Below, in pieces: positions 43,101 through 47,557 of a stretch of DNA of 64,000 bases; positions within the stretch are counted from its first letter, which is position 1; the number at the start of each line of letters is the position of its first letter. The notes under the pieces are model-generated. The model was not told where the DNA came from and made no database searches. It saw nothing but the letters and a program-made list of their open reading frames with translations. The stretch is taken from the NCBI GenBank assembly GCA_003290165.1, contig QNQO01000201.1, forward strand, positions 186,001 to 250,000, read 5' to 3'. Source of the DNA: Berberis thunbergii (Eukaryota; Streptophyta; Magnoliopsida; Ranunculales; Berberidaceae). A program made the position numbers and the translations under genes.

Positions 43101-44618
43101 TCAACGACACCTCTTCTCAACTACAAATAGACTTGGCGGGGGATTTCATTAGTCAATCACGTTCAATTTGAATGATTATTGATTAACGGGCTGCAATCCA
43201 GTAAGCTTTCCTTGCACCATGCCGTTGTTAATTGTAACTTCATATACAATTGCAGTAAGGCCTTAAGTAGAATGAACAACGGTCAAAACCATATAAAAAA
43301 TAACACTATAAAGGTTGAATCCAAAGCATTCAAATAATTCATATAATTCAAATTTATAACTCATGGCATAAATTGAAATCTTGCTATATTGACTTTTAAT
43401 TCTTCATAACATAAAATGCTCAATTCTTTCCTTATACATAGACTTTTAAAATTTATGGGGTGTAGCTTGCTTATGCGCACTCTTTTTCCAATCTAAAACA
43501 AAACTTTCAAATAAAAGTGTCCAATTAATGGCCACCTAGTGTCCAGGGAGTATCCAACTTGGTCAAACATTCCAAACACTTTGACTGAGTGTCTGATAAT
43601 GTCCAACACAGACACTTTGGATTTTTTTTTGTAGTGCCTGTGCTTTAGATATAGCAGTAAAGATATGATGAACAAGTGGGGTGGAAAGGATCAGTTTATA
43701 TCAATATCAGGATTTAGGTCTCTCCCTCCGTAGGAACTATTGATGAAATAACGCAATGAATTAAAGCTTCTTATCAAGCATTTTTACAGTATTCCGCCTC
43801 AAGGCAATGTGGTGTGGTGAAATGAGGCGCCTGCCTCGGACCGCCTCGCCCCACCTCAGCCCAAAACTGGTTGCAGCCAGCCCGTTTACAGCCCATTCGC
43901 AACTCAATTACAGCAAAAGATGTTGCAACCCACTCTATAATAGGGTTTTGTATTTTTTTGTGTAATATTTGATAAAATTGATAAAAACAAGATAAAAATT
44001 TTAAGTTTTGATAAATTTGTCACATTTTTTTAAATTATTTTTTGGAGAAAACATACCATGTTTTGATCAGTTTGTGATCAACATCAATCTTGATTTTTCA
44101 TAGCATAGTTTAATAATTTTTATGCTTTTGGAAACCAATAGTGATAATACTTGTGGATTTTTATCAACCATTCCAACAATTTCTTCTAGCAAATGCTCAA
44201 TATTCTCAAGTTTCTATTCTTTCAAGATTATTGATTGTTAATAATTTAGTGGATATTTGTAAGTTACCTGACACTTATTTAGTGCATCTTTTTGCTATGT
44301 TATACAACTTTATTATATTTTCATTTGATTCTAGGCAGTTGTGTCACTTTTTTTTACATATTTGCTTAAGATATTTATTAAAATGATGATGTATACTACT
44401 GTGCTGATATGTTTAAATTTATTATTAAAAATCTGTAAAAAAAATGTTAAGACCACCTCACTTCACTGATGCGCCTCACGCCTCAGGCGTTTTCATGCCC
44501 GTCTGTGTCAATGCCTTAACTACAATGTTCGTTTCATTAATTTTCTACATTTGTTCTTGTCTCAGGTATGAATGTTTTCAACAAGATACAAGAACTCTTC
44601 CCTGGGATGACGGGATAA
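4095..44618 (+). CDS. TIC40: TIC40, chloroplast inner-envelope import co-chaperone (13 exons traced, 5' end missing)
   Basis: TIC40 anchors in the chloroplast inner envelope by one N-terminal membrane helix. From the stroma it links the TIC channel and Tic110 to the Hsp93/ClpC motor through TPR-like and C-terminal Sti1 (Hip/Hop-type) regions. Traced exons: 4095-4194, 4294-4351, 4478-4495, 20837-21131, 27580-27674, 27760-27841, 31506-31584, 40012-40052, 40438-40483, 41069-41163, 42199-42302, 42390-42437, 44566-44618. Every junction has GT and AG and the phases fit, except that the last exon is one base short. The joined product has the membrane helix (SPLFWIGVGVGLSALFSW), a Ser/Thr/Pro-rich linker, VEALEKMLEDPTVQKMIYP, LPEEMRNPSTFKWML, and the Sti1 region ending NKIQELFPGMTG. 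The transit peptide is not in view. Four introns exceed 3 kb because of transposons. The identification rests on extended agreement with TIC40 as I know it from Arabidopsis. Confidence 0.95.
4294..4351 (+). CDS. TIC40: TIC40 exon b (transmembrane helix)
   Basis: Acceptor TTTTCTAG, donor GTGAGA. It encodes (I)GSPLFWIGVGVGLSALFSW, the single inner-envelope membrane span, nearly identical to the Arabidopsis family member as remembered. It ends in phase 0. Confidence 0.95.
4478..4495 (+). CDS. TIC40: TIC40 exon c, 18-nt microexon
   Basis: Only six codons, VASNLK, between acceptor GTGTTAG and donor GTGAGT. It joins exactly to the next exon to give SWVASNLKKYAMQ, the sequence that follows the membrane helix in TIC40. 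The 16.3-kb intron begins right after it. Confidence 0.9.
4496..6847. other. TIC40 intron, no recognised element
   Basis: AT-rich intron sequence without a feature I can name. A short imperfect tandem repeat of TCTCAGAATAAATAGAAGTC lies at about 5025-5065. A coding-looking run, ETIVEKTRYYMPERLRRLL, occurs in the + frame at 5352-5408 and then dissolves; I cannot assign it. Confidence 0.4.
6857..7355. mobile_element. Mutator-type MITE, copy 1
   Basis: An AT-rich non-coding segment with inverted ends (CAAGGGTTGTG on the left, CACAATCCTTG on the right) flanked by a 9-bp target duplication with one mismatch, AGGGGGAAA at 6848-6856 and AGGGAGAAA at 7356-7364. The interior has long runs of A and T around TTTCGAAA words. 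A second copy, in inverted orientation, is at 37259-37701. The 9-bp duplication points to a Mutator-like transposase acting in trans. Confidence 0.65.
7365..8569. other. TIC40 intron; probable old non-autonomous element at about 7500-7945
   Basis: The part from about 7500 to 7945 holds repeated words typical of decayed plant hAT-type elements: CGGGTCGGCCAGGCC near 7503, then AAATGGGTTGGCGGCCTGGCCC and its near-complement around 7845-7930. I could not fix ends or a target duplication. The rest shows nothing. Confidence 0.35.
8578..11402 (-). mobile_element. hAT transposon, decayed, with 8-bp target duplication
   Basis: The ends are AAGGGATGGCAACGG on the left and TGCCAACCCTA on the right, the usual form of plant hAT termini. 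A perfect 8-bp target duplication, CTTACACA, flanks it at 8570-8577 and 11403-11410. Both subterminal regions carry the CATCC/GCGGAT-rich repeats common in this group (8585-8720 and 11250-11400). A transposase remnant lies on the minus strand at 9986-10321. The interior also has a diverged direct repeat at about 8955-9090. It inserted in the large TIC40 intron and the coding part is dead. Confidence 0.85.
9986..10321 (-). pseudogene. hAT transposase fragment
   Basis: The minus-strand frame contains FHMRCSTHILNLIVKDGLKV followed by WNIVAYWTSTTKREE. This matches the block 'RC.AHILNLIV.DGL' found in the catalytic part of BED-finger/RICESLEEPER-type hAT transposases. Only this piece is open. Upstream and downstream parts, including the zinc finger and C-terminal dimerisation region, are not readable as one frame. 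It lies inside the TSD-bounded element 8578-11402. Confidence 0.75.
11411..13560 (+). mobile_element. decayed LINE remnant (RT thumb to C-terminal part)
   Basis: Broken plus-strand frames spell parts of a plant L1 ORF2 downstream of the polymerase: KGIEVVTGKGDKVSF...WVGNMVLKGNVQDC around the SINE at 12140-12440, LGDEDDKWVWKEDGHFFF at about 12610, and RERNERVFEQK at about 13400-13430. Stops and shifts occur throughout and no domain is intact. A SINE is nested inside it at 12152-12342. The upstream boundary is unclear; recognisable LINE sequence begins near 11900, and 11411-11900 shows little. Confidence 0.6.
12152..12342 (-). mobile_element. tRNA-derived SINE (S1) with 13-bp target duplication
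   Basis: The minus-strand element has a tRNA-like head with an A-box-like TGGTCGAGTGGTTAAGG and a B-box-like GCTTCGAGACC, and ends in a poly(A) of about 25. The target duplication AGGGATTGAAGTT is perfect (12141-12153 and 12343-12355). It inserted in the LINE remnant; removing it restores the LINE reading. The tail before the poly(A) contains the GCTTGCCTTTC word shared by four other sites in this window. Confidence 0.88.
13600..13974 (-). repeat. 3' LTR of the chromovirus
   Basis: A 375-bp terminal repeat, TGATAAG...ATCA. It differs from its partner by roughly 20 substitutions and a few short indels by eye, about 5-6 percent, so the insertion is neither very recent nor ancient. Confidence 0.92.
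13980..17389 (-). pseudogene. chromovirus pol: protease, RT, RNase H, integrase, chromodomain
   Basis: Protease (about 17171-17389) has VLVDSEATHNFID, where the catalytic DSG/DTG triplet reads DSE. A 50-bp tandem duplication at 17151-17250 breaks its frame. RT (16138-16791) has KLDMKSGYHQI and the catalytic FFDDILVY. RNase H (about 15490-15840) has ETDASGIGI and VHTDQES. Integrase has its zinc-binding part with GGHSGVLKTYLRL and CDVCQRNK (14976-15300), then the core with HPQTDGQTEVVNK near 14750. The chromodomain (about 13985-14160) has EPVEVLELRY and then IKWKNMPDFESS; the tryptophan that should follow is a TAG stop. Multiple lesions make it inactive. Confidence 0.88.
17151..17250. repeat. 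50-bp tandem duplication inside the protease
   Basis: The unit beginning CATTAACACCCCGTAATCCG is present at 17151-17200 and again at 17201-17250. The copies appear identical to about 17248. As 50 is not divisible by three, it shifts the protease frame. The copies are more alike than the two LTRs, so the duplication is later than the insertion. Confidence 0.92.
17475..18450 (-). pseudogene. chromovirus gag with CCHC zinc knuckle
   Basis: The gag region is split over frames. At 18012-18239 it has the retrotransposon gag core with ALGWFTWLEGRRELTNWEEF and LLTRFRPL. At 17475-17738 it has a CCHC-like knuckle, CDLCYRCDEKFSPGHR, whose final Cys is lost where the frame becomes LQKSP. This knuckle form with a long spacer is common in chromoviruses. 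Gag would form the virus-like particle and bind the element RNA. Confidence 0.8.
18648..19024 (-). repeat. 5' LTR of the chromovirus
   Basis: A 377-bp terminal repeat with perfect 7-bp inverted ends TGATAAG/CTTATCA. It is colinear with 13600-13974 throughout. The primer-binding site abuts it on the left side in window coordinates. Confidence 0.92.
19025..20503. other. TIC40 intron; old element with GGCAC/GTGCC words at about 19540-20090
   Basis: Around 19540-19690 there are repeated GGCAC and GGTGC words (AAGAGGCACTAAAAAGGCAC, twice in varied form). Around 20020-20075 come the complementary GTGCC words. This is the usual look of a decayed plant non-autonomous DNA transposon, but the ends are not sharp enough to define. 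The remainder is plain AT-rich intron. Confidence 0.35.
20518..20551 (-). mobile_element. extremely short SINE tail insertion (S2) with 14-bp target duplication
   Basis: A perfect direct repeat, CTAGCGCTCAACTT, lies at 20504-20517 and 20552-20565. Between the copies is only a run of T followed by GGAAAGCGAGCGGGCGT, i.e. on the minus strand the last bases of the shared SINE 3' tail plus poly(A). It is a target-primed insertion truncated to its extreme 3' end. Confidence 0.85.
20837..21131 (+). CDS. TIC40: TIC40 exon d (helical start and Ser/Thr/Pro linker)
   Basis: Acceptor TTTTTTCAG, donor GTATGT; it starts in phase 0 and ends in phase 1. It encodes KYAMQQAFKTMMGQM, then a Ser/Pro/Thr-rich linker (SPGSPIPFP..., SSPFSFPPSSTSTSP), then SVTDVTATNVE and DEPKKY. 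This follows the TIC40 family order, with DVTATKVE-like words in Arabidopsis. The stromal linker is variable between species. Confidence 0.95.
21183..21311 (-). mobile_element. tRNA-derived SINE (S3), different family, 14-bp target duplication
   Basis: The minus strand has an A-box-like TAGCCAGCTCAGTTGGTAAGG and a B-box-like TGTTCAAACCC, then a short body and poly(A). The target duplication is AACTGAGCACACTT (21171-21184) and AATTGAGCACACTT (21312-21325), one mismatch. Its 3' tail lacks the GGCAAGC word of the other SINEs here. Confidence 0.8.
21472..22367 (-). other. L1 3' region with repeated CTGTCC motif and an open frame
   Basis: The region between the RNase H stop and the poly(A). On the + strand the hexamer CTGTCC occurs nine times in 370 bp: 21809, 21829, 21860, 21949, 21972, 21993, 22108, 22126 and 22173. 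Fewer than 0.2 would be expected by chance. A frame of about 280 codons rich in Cys, Trp and Phe is open here, but it starts from TTG immediately after the RNase H stop and looks like no known domain. I treat it as 3' UTR. Confidence 0.6.
22368..22937 (-). CDS. L1 RNase H domain, one frame off ORF2
   Basis: A 189-residue frame carrying the plant-L1 type RNase H with its acidic residues in place: LNVDGSCRG, NNSAETRALLEGL, IQTDSMTVK and NSVADALA. It degrades the RNA strand of the hybrid during integration. In related elements this domain is fused to the end of ORF2. Here it overlaps the ORF2 end (22901-22937) in another frame, so a one-base shift separates them. Confidence 0.85.
   Translation of the reverse strand: MLNRLGIQETKVTRNPPRVVYWAFPPMGWYVLNVDGSCRGKNIAGGFVIRNEKGHFVAARQCCFGEGTNNSAETRALLEGLRFCVAQGVRPCVIQTDSMTVKQWFFQQTKIPWFLSNWWREIRAMIKDTGWHCIHVLRETNSVADALATLAQKEHSSRTYSWGSLPKRIKSLIILEKNKTAYLRPPAYN
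22901..26149 (-). CDS. L1 ORF2 fragment: endonuclease end, reverse transcriptase, zf-RVT
   Basis: An uninterrupted frame of 1082 codons. The first 120 residues are the C-terminal half of an AP-type endonuclease (IIGGDFNVI, then CSDHAPLLLSL with the catalytic SDH). The RT domain spans about residues 330-600: SAPGPDGFTAGFF, FKLDMEKAYDR, GLRQGDPLSPLLF and the catalytic YADDSLVF (window about 24430-24460). A zf-RVT region with FTWKVIKRAIP and CGCCAHSEEETIKHLF lies near residues 920-970. Target-primed reverse transcription would be its role. The start Met is internal; the true N-terminus was lost by 5' truncation. It ends SRKPK-stop, overlapping the RNase H frame. Confidence 0.9.
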   Translation of the reverse strand: MEHIAMGMDEAWIIGGDFNVIVDGGEKLGGRPYNQLASSDFSRCISNCGLSDCGFEGPKFTWCNNQRGDDRTWARLDRFLGNANWSILMQHSRIDHLLRVCSDHAPLLLSLPLTQRAGMSPFRFQNMWLTHEDFFGFVDRNWNSPVGGSGNMSIVAMKLKRLRGVLKIWNRETFGNIFSTIRGLEDEIARLEFSLMQGWDTNDMVNLNRCQAELKLALVREEIYWQQQSGEKEFKEGDACTKFFFASVKSKQKRRRISKIHNMAGDLITDPRDIILEANNFFEALLSAGGYHEDPELMECIPLLIREADCESIMKSPTLEEVRQAALSIPHDSAPGPDGFTAGFFHKCWDIIGMDIWKAATEFFDCHAMPGSFSSNFLALIPKIEEPVSYSDFRPISLCNVVYKIFSKILCLRLGKILPNIISLEQGAFVQGRLISENIGLAQELMREIGKKVIGNNVIFKLDMEKAYDRKEWGYLLAVLRKFGFNNIICHLISNCVTQCGFSVLMQGKYDGYFRSSRGLRQGDPLSPLLFVIAAEVLSRGLSRGFRRGEIGFYHTPRTASPITHLLYADDSLVFLNGRKKSIAGCMKFIDRYCRASGEKINTTKSSFMIDEKVSAEKLIKIRLWTGFSYKQSPFTYLGVPIYQGRCRISYYDDLVNKIHNRIQGWKSRLLSPGGRLTLIRHVLLSMPIYTIAATVVPVKVLHSIQKLIADFFWGDHEGRHKRKWIAWDKISATKEEGGLNVRSLDDTITAFRIKSLWNLIYSNSLWANFLKNKYFKPGVPIRKQELTTGASPFMKELLLHKYFIVANSTWMITRGSVSFFEEQWAKDEIFIRNGDEDNNDFWPSLRLMSRDNFRMLNPGMKKRAQEAYKTIVQGDDGNRDTRIWMHTNDGIFSISSVCKILGGRGTIDDFWNWIWHPLLPSKISVFTWKVIKRAIPIDGEIRRIGFQLASKCGCCAHSEEETIKHLFLEGELACRVWRHFDLIFGIHVHRPVEVYTMLKAWFRKANKSTLSGTLIHLTPLFVLWELWIQRNRKLYDGKECSFSYVIIKVYHWIKCVAKIFNPKSKDNNGICSIDWVSRKPK
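26174..27579. other. TIC40 intron 3' part
   Basis: It contains a foldback MITE at 26621-26752, a TG/TA microsatellite at about 27055-27085, and at about 27150-27400 a faint plus-strand LINE-like reading (VSVQEVVLKDKCLRLFALYEGK) with stops. Nothing else is recognised. Confidence 0.45.
26621..26752. mobile_element. foldback MITE, 132 bp
   Basis: The ends are inverted: CTAGGGAGCCA on the left and GTGGCTCCCTAG on the right. Internal parts also pair (GGGAGCCACTTTTGG with CCAAAAGTGGCTCCC). It could fold into one long hairpin. No clear target duplication was seen, so the superfamily is open. Confidence 0.65.
27580..27841 (+). CDS. TIC40: TIC40 exons e and f (27580-27674 and 27760-27841)
   Basis: Exon e encodes (A)FVDVSPEETFEKGPFESF and ends GAT at donor GTAGTG, a weak site. 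Exon f starts after GAAG and encodes VPQNGAATKQDNNAYNQQ, ending in phase 1 at GTAAGC. The 85-bp intron between them is short. The SPEET block is a family marker. An alternative for exon e would be read-through to a nearby stop, which the family comparison does not support. Confidence 0.88.
27842..31505. other. TIC40 intron, 3.7 kb, few recognised elements
   Basis: Mostly unassigned AT-rich sequence. About 28970-29665 is bounded by CGTGTCGG-type words (GACACGGACAAGACACG on the left, GTGTCGGAGCCGTGTCGG on the right) and may be an old DNA transposon. About 30965-31165 has GGCTC/GAGCC words like other decayed MITEs. No end structure could be confirmed and I see no gene. Confidence 0.35.
31506..31584 (+). 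CDS. TIC40: TIC40 exon g
   Basis: The acceptor is the CAG at 31503-31505; the exon continues the split codon from exon f (T + CA = Ser). It encodes KRGSRISVEALEKMLEDPTVQKMIYP, ends in phase 2 and has donor GTGAGT. The block from VEALEK onward is one of the most conserved in TIC40, at the start of the stromal co-chaperone part. Confidence 0.95.
31585..32730. other. TIC40 intron, first part
   Basis: AT-rich non-coding intron sequence before the first short LTR element. I see no gene or bounded element. Confidence 0.35.
32736..34661 (-). mobile_element. short non-autonomous LTR element, copy 1
   Basis: Two direct repeats of about 275-280 bp (32736-33017 and 34389-34661) begin TGATAGAATAAAACTTGC and end ATTACATCA, with the last base changed to T in the right copy. 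On the minus strand, next to the right repeat, is a good primer-binding site, TTGGTATCAGAGGCG, of initiator-Met type. The 5-bp flanks are GAAAC and AAAAC. The 1.37-kb interior has no pol. A minus-strand frame of about 70 codons at 33124-33333 matches nothing known. Probably mobilised in trans by a gypsy element. Confidence 0.8.
34667..36773. other. TIC40 intron between the two short LTR elements
   Basis: AT-rich intron containing a hAT MITE at 35132-35402. The rest shows no bounded element and no gene. Confidence 0.4.
35132..35402. mobile_element. hAT-type MITE, 271 bp
   Basis: Terminal inverted repeats CAGTGTTCTAAAAA / TTTTTTAGAACACTG. Flanks GAAAATAG (35124-35131) and TAAAATAG (35403-35410) form an 8-bp target duplication with one mismatch. 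Internal GC words (CTAGGCGG, CGCCTAG) are typical of this common plant MITE type. No coding capacity. Confidence 0.85.
36774..38698 (-). mobile_element. short non-autonomous LTR element, copy 2
   Basis: Direct repeats at 36774-37079 (start TGATATAATTAAAATTG, end ATTACATCA) and 38442-38698 (start TGATAGAATTAAAATTG, end GCATCA). The repeats resemble those of copy 1, and both elements carry AAGCTCGTCCTCGAGCTT just inside the left repeat. The primer-binding site is degraded (TTGGATCAAAGCC). No target duplication remains visible. The interior lacks pol and carries the inverted Mutator-type MITE at 37259-37701. Orientation is the same as copy 1. Confidence 0.7.
37259..37701. mobile_element. Mutator-type MITE, copy 2 (inverted relative to copy 1)
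   Basis: Terminal inverted repeats CAAGGATTGTGATTTCG and CGTGAAATCACAATCTTTG. The interior corresponds in reverse complement to 6857-7355: poly(A/T) with TTTCGAAA words, two repeats of AATCANTATATAAGTAG-like sequence, and CCTAAATACC. The flanks CTCGGTGCC and TTCGGCGCA could be a decayed 9-bp duplication. It is nested in the second short LTR element. Confidence 0.65.
38699..40011. other. TIC40 intron before exon h, with a probable DNA element at 39082-39630
   Basis: The segment 39082-39630 begins CTATGTAGTTAAAATGACG and ends CCGTTTTAACTGCATAG, an inverted terminal repeat of about 15 bp. Its flanking regions carry many GTTATAACG/GATATAAC words. No target duplication is clear. The remaining intron shows nothing. 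Confidence 0.5.
40012..40483 (+). CDS. TIC40: TIC40 exons h and i (40012-40052 and 40438-40483)
   Basis: Exon h follows CTTGCAG and encodes (P)HLPEEMRNPSTFK, ending in phase 1 at GTGAGT. Exon i follows TTGTAG, completes Trp, and encodes MLQNPEYRQQLQDM, ending in phase 2 at GTAAGT. Together they give LPEEMRNPSTFKWMLQNPEY, highly conserved in TIC40. Confidence 0.95.
41069..41163 (+). CDS. TIC40: TIC40 exon j
   Basis: After TTTTTTCAG it encodes (I)STMGGSDDWDAKLMESL then KNFDLSSPEVKQQF, ending in phase 1 at GTGGGT. The block NFDL-SPEVKQQF introduces the C-terminal Sti1-type domain that stimulates the stromal Hsp93 ATPase. Confidence 0.95.
41393..41520 (-). mobile_element. SINE-like insertion (S4)
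   Basis: On the minus strand it has a tRNA-like head (TAAGTTGGTAAGAGAC and GGATCACACCC) and a tail ATCCAATAAAAACCTTGCTC followed by a pyrimidine-interrupted poly(A). The tail matches S5 closely. No clear target duplication was found. Confidence 0.6.
41587..41725. mobile_element. foldback MITE, 139 bp
   Basis: Two arms of about 62 bp, starting AGAACACCATAACCC on the left and complementary to the right end GGGTTATGGTGTTCT, pair almost completely around a short loop (CCACAACCACA). The arms differ by only a few bases. It is non-coding and lies in the TIC40 intron between exons j and k. Confidence 0.8.
42199..42437 (+). CDS. TIC40: TIC40 exons k and l (42199-42302 and 42390-42437)
   Basis: Exon k follows CATGCAG and encodes (D)QIGFTPEEIISKIMANPEV then ALAFQNPRIQTAIMD, ending in phase 0 at GTATGC. 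Exon l follows TTGCAG and encodes CSQNPMSIVKYRNDKE, ending in phase 0 at GTGAGA. These make up most of the Sti1-type C-terminal domain, with its NP repeats. Confidence 0.95.
42438..44565. other. last TIC40 intron
   Basis: A 2.1-kb AT-rich intron. About 43780-44520 begins with GCCTC/GAGGC-rich words (CCGCCTCAAGGC, GAGGCGCCTGCCTC) and ends with GCGCCTCACGCCTCAGGCG just before the last exon; it is probably an old MITE-type element. No other feature is seen. Confidence 0.4.
44566..44618 (+). CDS. TIC40: TIC40 last exon, apparently one base short
   Basis: After TTGTCTCAG the exon reads GTATGAATGTT. The family ending (V-M-N/D-VFNKIQELFPGMTG) needs a three-base Val codon before ATG, but only GT is present. 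In the frame delivered by exon l the product therefore stops at once (V, stop). In the shifted frame the conserved end MNVFNKIQELFPGMTG and a TAA at 44616-44618 are intact. Either a one-base deletion truncated the last 16 residues or one base is missing from the assembly. Confidence 0.88.
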
Positions 44619-45865
44619 TTTTGATCCTACGGAACAACTAAAGTTGCAATTTCCAGGAATAAGCATACATGTTAGCTTCTGCTTCAGTGTAAAGCAAGCA
44701 CGTTGTCTTGAAGGATTGGGTGTGCATGAGAAAGATTCCTCGCTTAAATTTTGTGGTTAAGGTATTGAAGTATTACCCACCCTGAGCAGTGTTGATAAAT
44801 AACATAGTGCTTTTGTAGTGTTTGCATTTAGTTAGAATTGGATAATATAGTCGTTCAGCTTAGATTGTACGCTTGCGTATTTCTGGTTAACCCAAGGGGA
44901 TGGTGTTTTATATTAGTAGTGCTGTTACATAGGGTTCTTAATACTCAAATCTTATGTATACTTTAGTTCAATGGTAATGTATTTGATGATACAATGCAGT
45001 GCAGTTGTAGCCCATCTACTAGGATGTAAACTGTATAACACGGTTTCATTGCCTCAAGAGCCCAAGGGTACAATTATTGTGCCCTTGCCACTAACCTGGC
45101 TGAGTCTATAATGCTGAAGATTGCTATTACCTTGGATTAATCTGCAATGCTGAATTTAAATGTGTAAGGATACATTTACTTTAACCTATAGCGATCTTAT
45201 ATTCTTCTCAGTTACAGGGGGTTGGTAATCTCTGATGAGCCCAGTCAACTTGCCTAACTGATGCAAGCTAAATTTAGTTTTACTATGTAAAATCCGCGTG
45301 GGTCGATGCTGAAGGTAAGCTGCCCTTGATGCTGATGAAATATGTAGGCTAAATTTTGGGCAAATTTCCCTTGGTCTTGATTATCTGATCTGAAGTTGTC
45401 CATCATCAATTGAATAGTTACAGAGAAAATCCAATCACAAAGAGTGCTAGCAGGAAGACGCAAAAGTAGTTCCACTTTTACCATCCATTTCCCTTGGAAC
45501 TTATGTCTAGGCTAGGATTTGGTCTATAAATACTTGGGCTTTTTTTCCCCAAGGATCCTGTAGGAACCTGACAGAGATGGTCAGCTCTCTCAAGCCTTGT
45601 CATTTGGGTCATACAGAAGAGCTAGCTCCAAAATATAGTGAGTCGAGAAATTTGTGAAAATTGACAATTTTGATAAGAACTGACAAAAAGACAATACACA
45701 TTATATCTTACAGATTAGTTTTAATAGTACATTTAAATTTCACCCAAAGGTTTAAAGAAATTAAGATGACCATGTGGGATCACCCTGTGTGGTTGTGGTG
45801 GGGCTATGTAGAGGGCAAGGAAATTTTAGCCGTGGTCGCCTAACTAGACAAAGTGGTTGATCCAT
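44619..45865. other. TIC40 3' UTR and intergenic sequence
   Basis: The first few hundred bases after the TAA are probably 3' UTR. A polyadenylation site cannot be fixed. No other gene is seen before the SINE at 45881. Confidence 0.45.
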
Positions 45866-45880
45866 AAGTAATAGGTAGTT

Positions 45881-46048
45881 TTTTTTTTTGGAAGGCGAGC
45901 AGAGTTTTTATAGGATTTCAGAACCCATTAAAGACCAGAACTGGTCAACACACCATAAACTGATAAAGATGTTGCAAGTTGGGTTCGACTCCAAGACCAA
46001 GTGGTACTATCCGCCAAGTTTCAACCGTTGAGCTGTCATGCCATTGAC
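45881..46048 (-). mobile_element. tRNA-derived SINE (S5) with 15-bp target duplication
   Basis: A perfect target duplication, AAGTAATAGGTAGTT, lies at 45866-45880 and 46049-46063. On the minus strand the head has GACAGCTCAACGGTTGAAAC (A-box region) and GGAGTCGAACCC (B-box). The tail is ATCCTATAAAAACTCTGCTC then GCCTTCC and poly(A). The tail is shared with S1, S2, S4 and S6. Confidence 0.9.
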
Positions 46049-46063
46049 AAGTAATAGGTAGTT

Positions 46064-46674
46064 ATCCATTTGAATTTACAATTAACATCCCCCTCCCAAA
46101 TCATCGTAAGAGCTCGTGTCCACAGACCCAGTGAGAAGAAACTGGTCCTAGGAACAGAGTATCCATCTTATACATGATGAAAATCTAAATCTTATACATG
46201 ATGAGAAATCTAAACTTTCTCTGAGATTTTTTCTTTCCTCAAAGTTGATCATAATGAGTCCATTCATTTAGAAAATTCAAAGTCCCAATCTTCAACTTAA
46301 GGCCAGCAACCAGTTCAACTCCATCCTTAAAACGGAACCTCTGAAAAATGAGATAAAATTAAAATTCAAAAACTTGTAATCGCTTTTCCACGGGAAACCA
46401 AATCCAGGTTCTATTAGACAAATCTCACAATACATAAGGTGGCGAAAATGGAATTTTTGAGAAAAAATAAATACCAAAGCACCTAGCCGTGTTGTTGACT
46501 TTTCTTTATAATCTACTATCAAATTTTGGTTTTCTTCAAACACTAAATTATTAGTGATGATTGCCCCTGTTTTCCGAACTATGAATACATATTCACACTC
46601 ATTTGACGAAGACCTGGGCTCAGTCTTACAAAATCCCAAATGGATTTTCTTCCTTCTTGGGTCATTGATAGAGG
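46064..46674. other. intergenic sequence, unassigned
   Basis: A minus-strand frame at 46292-46639 of 115 codons includes SSSNECEYVFIVRKTGAI and FEENQNLIVDYKEK. It looks moderately protein-like but I cannot identify it and it has no supporting neighbours. A small direct repeat of ATCTTATACATGATG lies at about 46165-46205. Confidence 0.3.
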
Positions 46675-47557
46675 AAATGAGAGAGAACCCAAACCGAAAT
46701 AGGTCTGAAACTTCAAAAGGGTTTACAATCTAAAACTAAACTACCTAACGAGAGAGAAGAATGTCTCCATCCAAACTCCCTCCTGAGTTTTGAGTTCCAT
46801 TTCCTATCGAACTCAGCTCATATTTCATATCTCTCTCCCCCAGGTCTTGGATCTTCTTCCTTGAACCCTTATACCTCCTTCCCACCACTTTCCATTTCAG
46901 CGGTCTGCCAGGATCTCCCCTAGGAATGAAACGTTTTTTCTCATGTTTGTTTCTTTTAGCAGGTCTCAAGCGTAGTGCGGTCCATTTTCATAGCTCTCAT
47001 CTTCTCCAGTTTCCATCTCTTTCTATCCCCTTCATCTATCCTTCTTTATTACCATATCTTCAAATATCAAATCAAGCCCAACTTCATCATGAGATCTCCT
47101 CCCCGTATTTCTAATCACATCAAATATTCAATTAAGAGAATCATTATCTCTCATCGGAGATCTTCCTGCAGCACCTAATACTATAGTCCACTCTCAACAA
47201 TCTCATTGTTTTTTTCACTCGGTTTTGATGGATCCAAACACTCACACTGATCCTGTAACTCACACCCCAATCAGCCATCCTCTCCTTCCCATGATCTACA
47301 GCTATCCACGTCTTCTTCCCTCATAATGCTGACCCCCCCTTCCAAACACATCTCCCCACCTCATCCGCCCTCTCCCTCTCAAACCATTCATCAAATCCCC
47401 TCTCAAAGTATATCTGAGACTTAACTTATGCTCCAAAATCTGGGACTCCAGATAACTTCCAAACTGAAACTCTCACCCCCATCTTTCGGCGAAGGTTTCG
47501 AAGAGGCCTAACCTTCCTCCCCTTTAAGGCAGTTGCCCTTTGATAACAGCTGCAAAA

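Noticed and set aside
46292..46639. 115-codon minus-strand frame with FIVRKTGAIITNN
   Set aside because: Not recognised, no splice partners or neighbours found, and it runs into the L1 insertion site. Kept only as a note.
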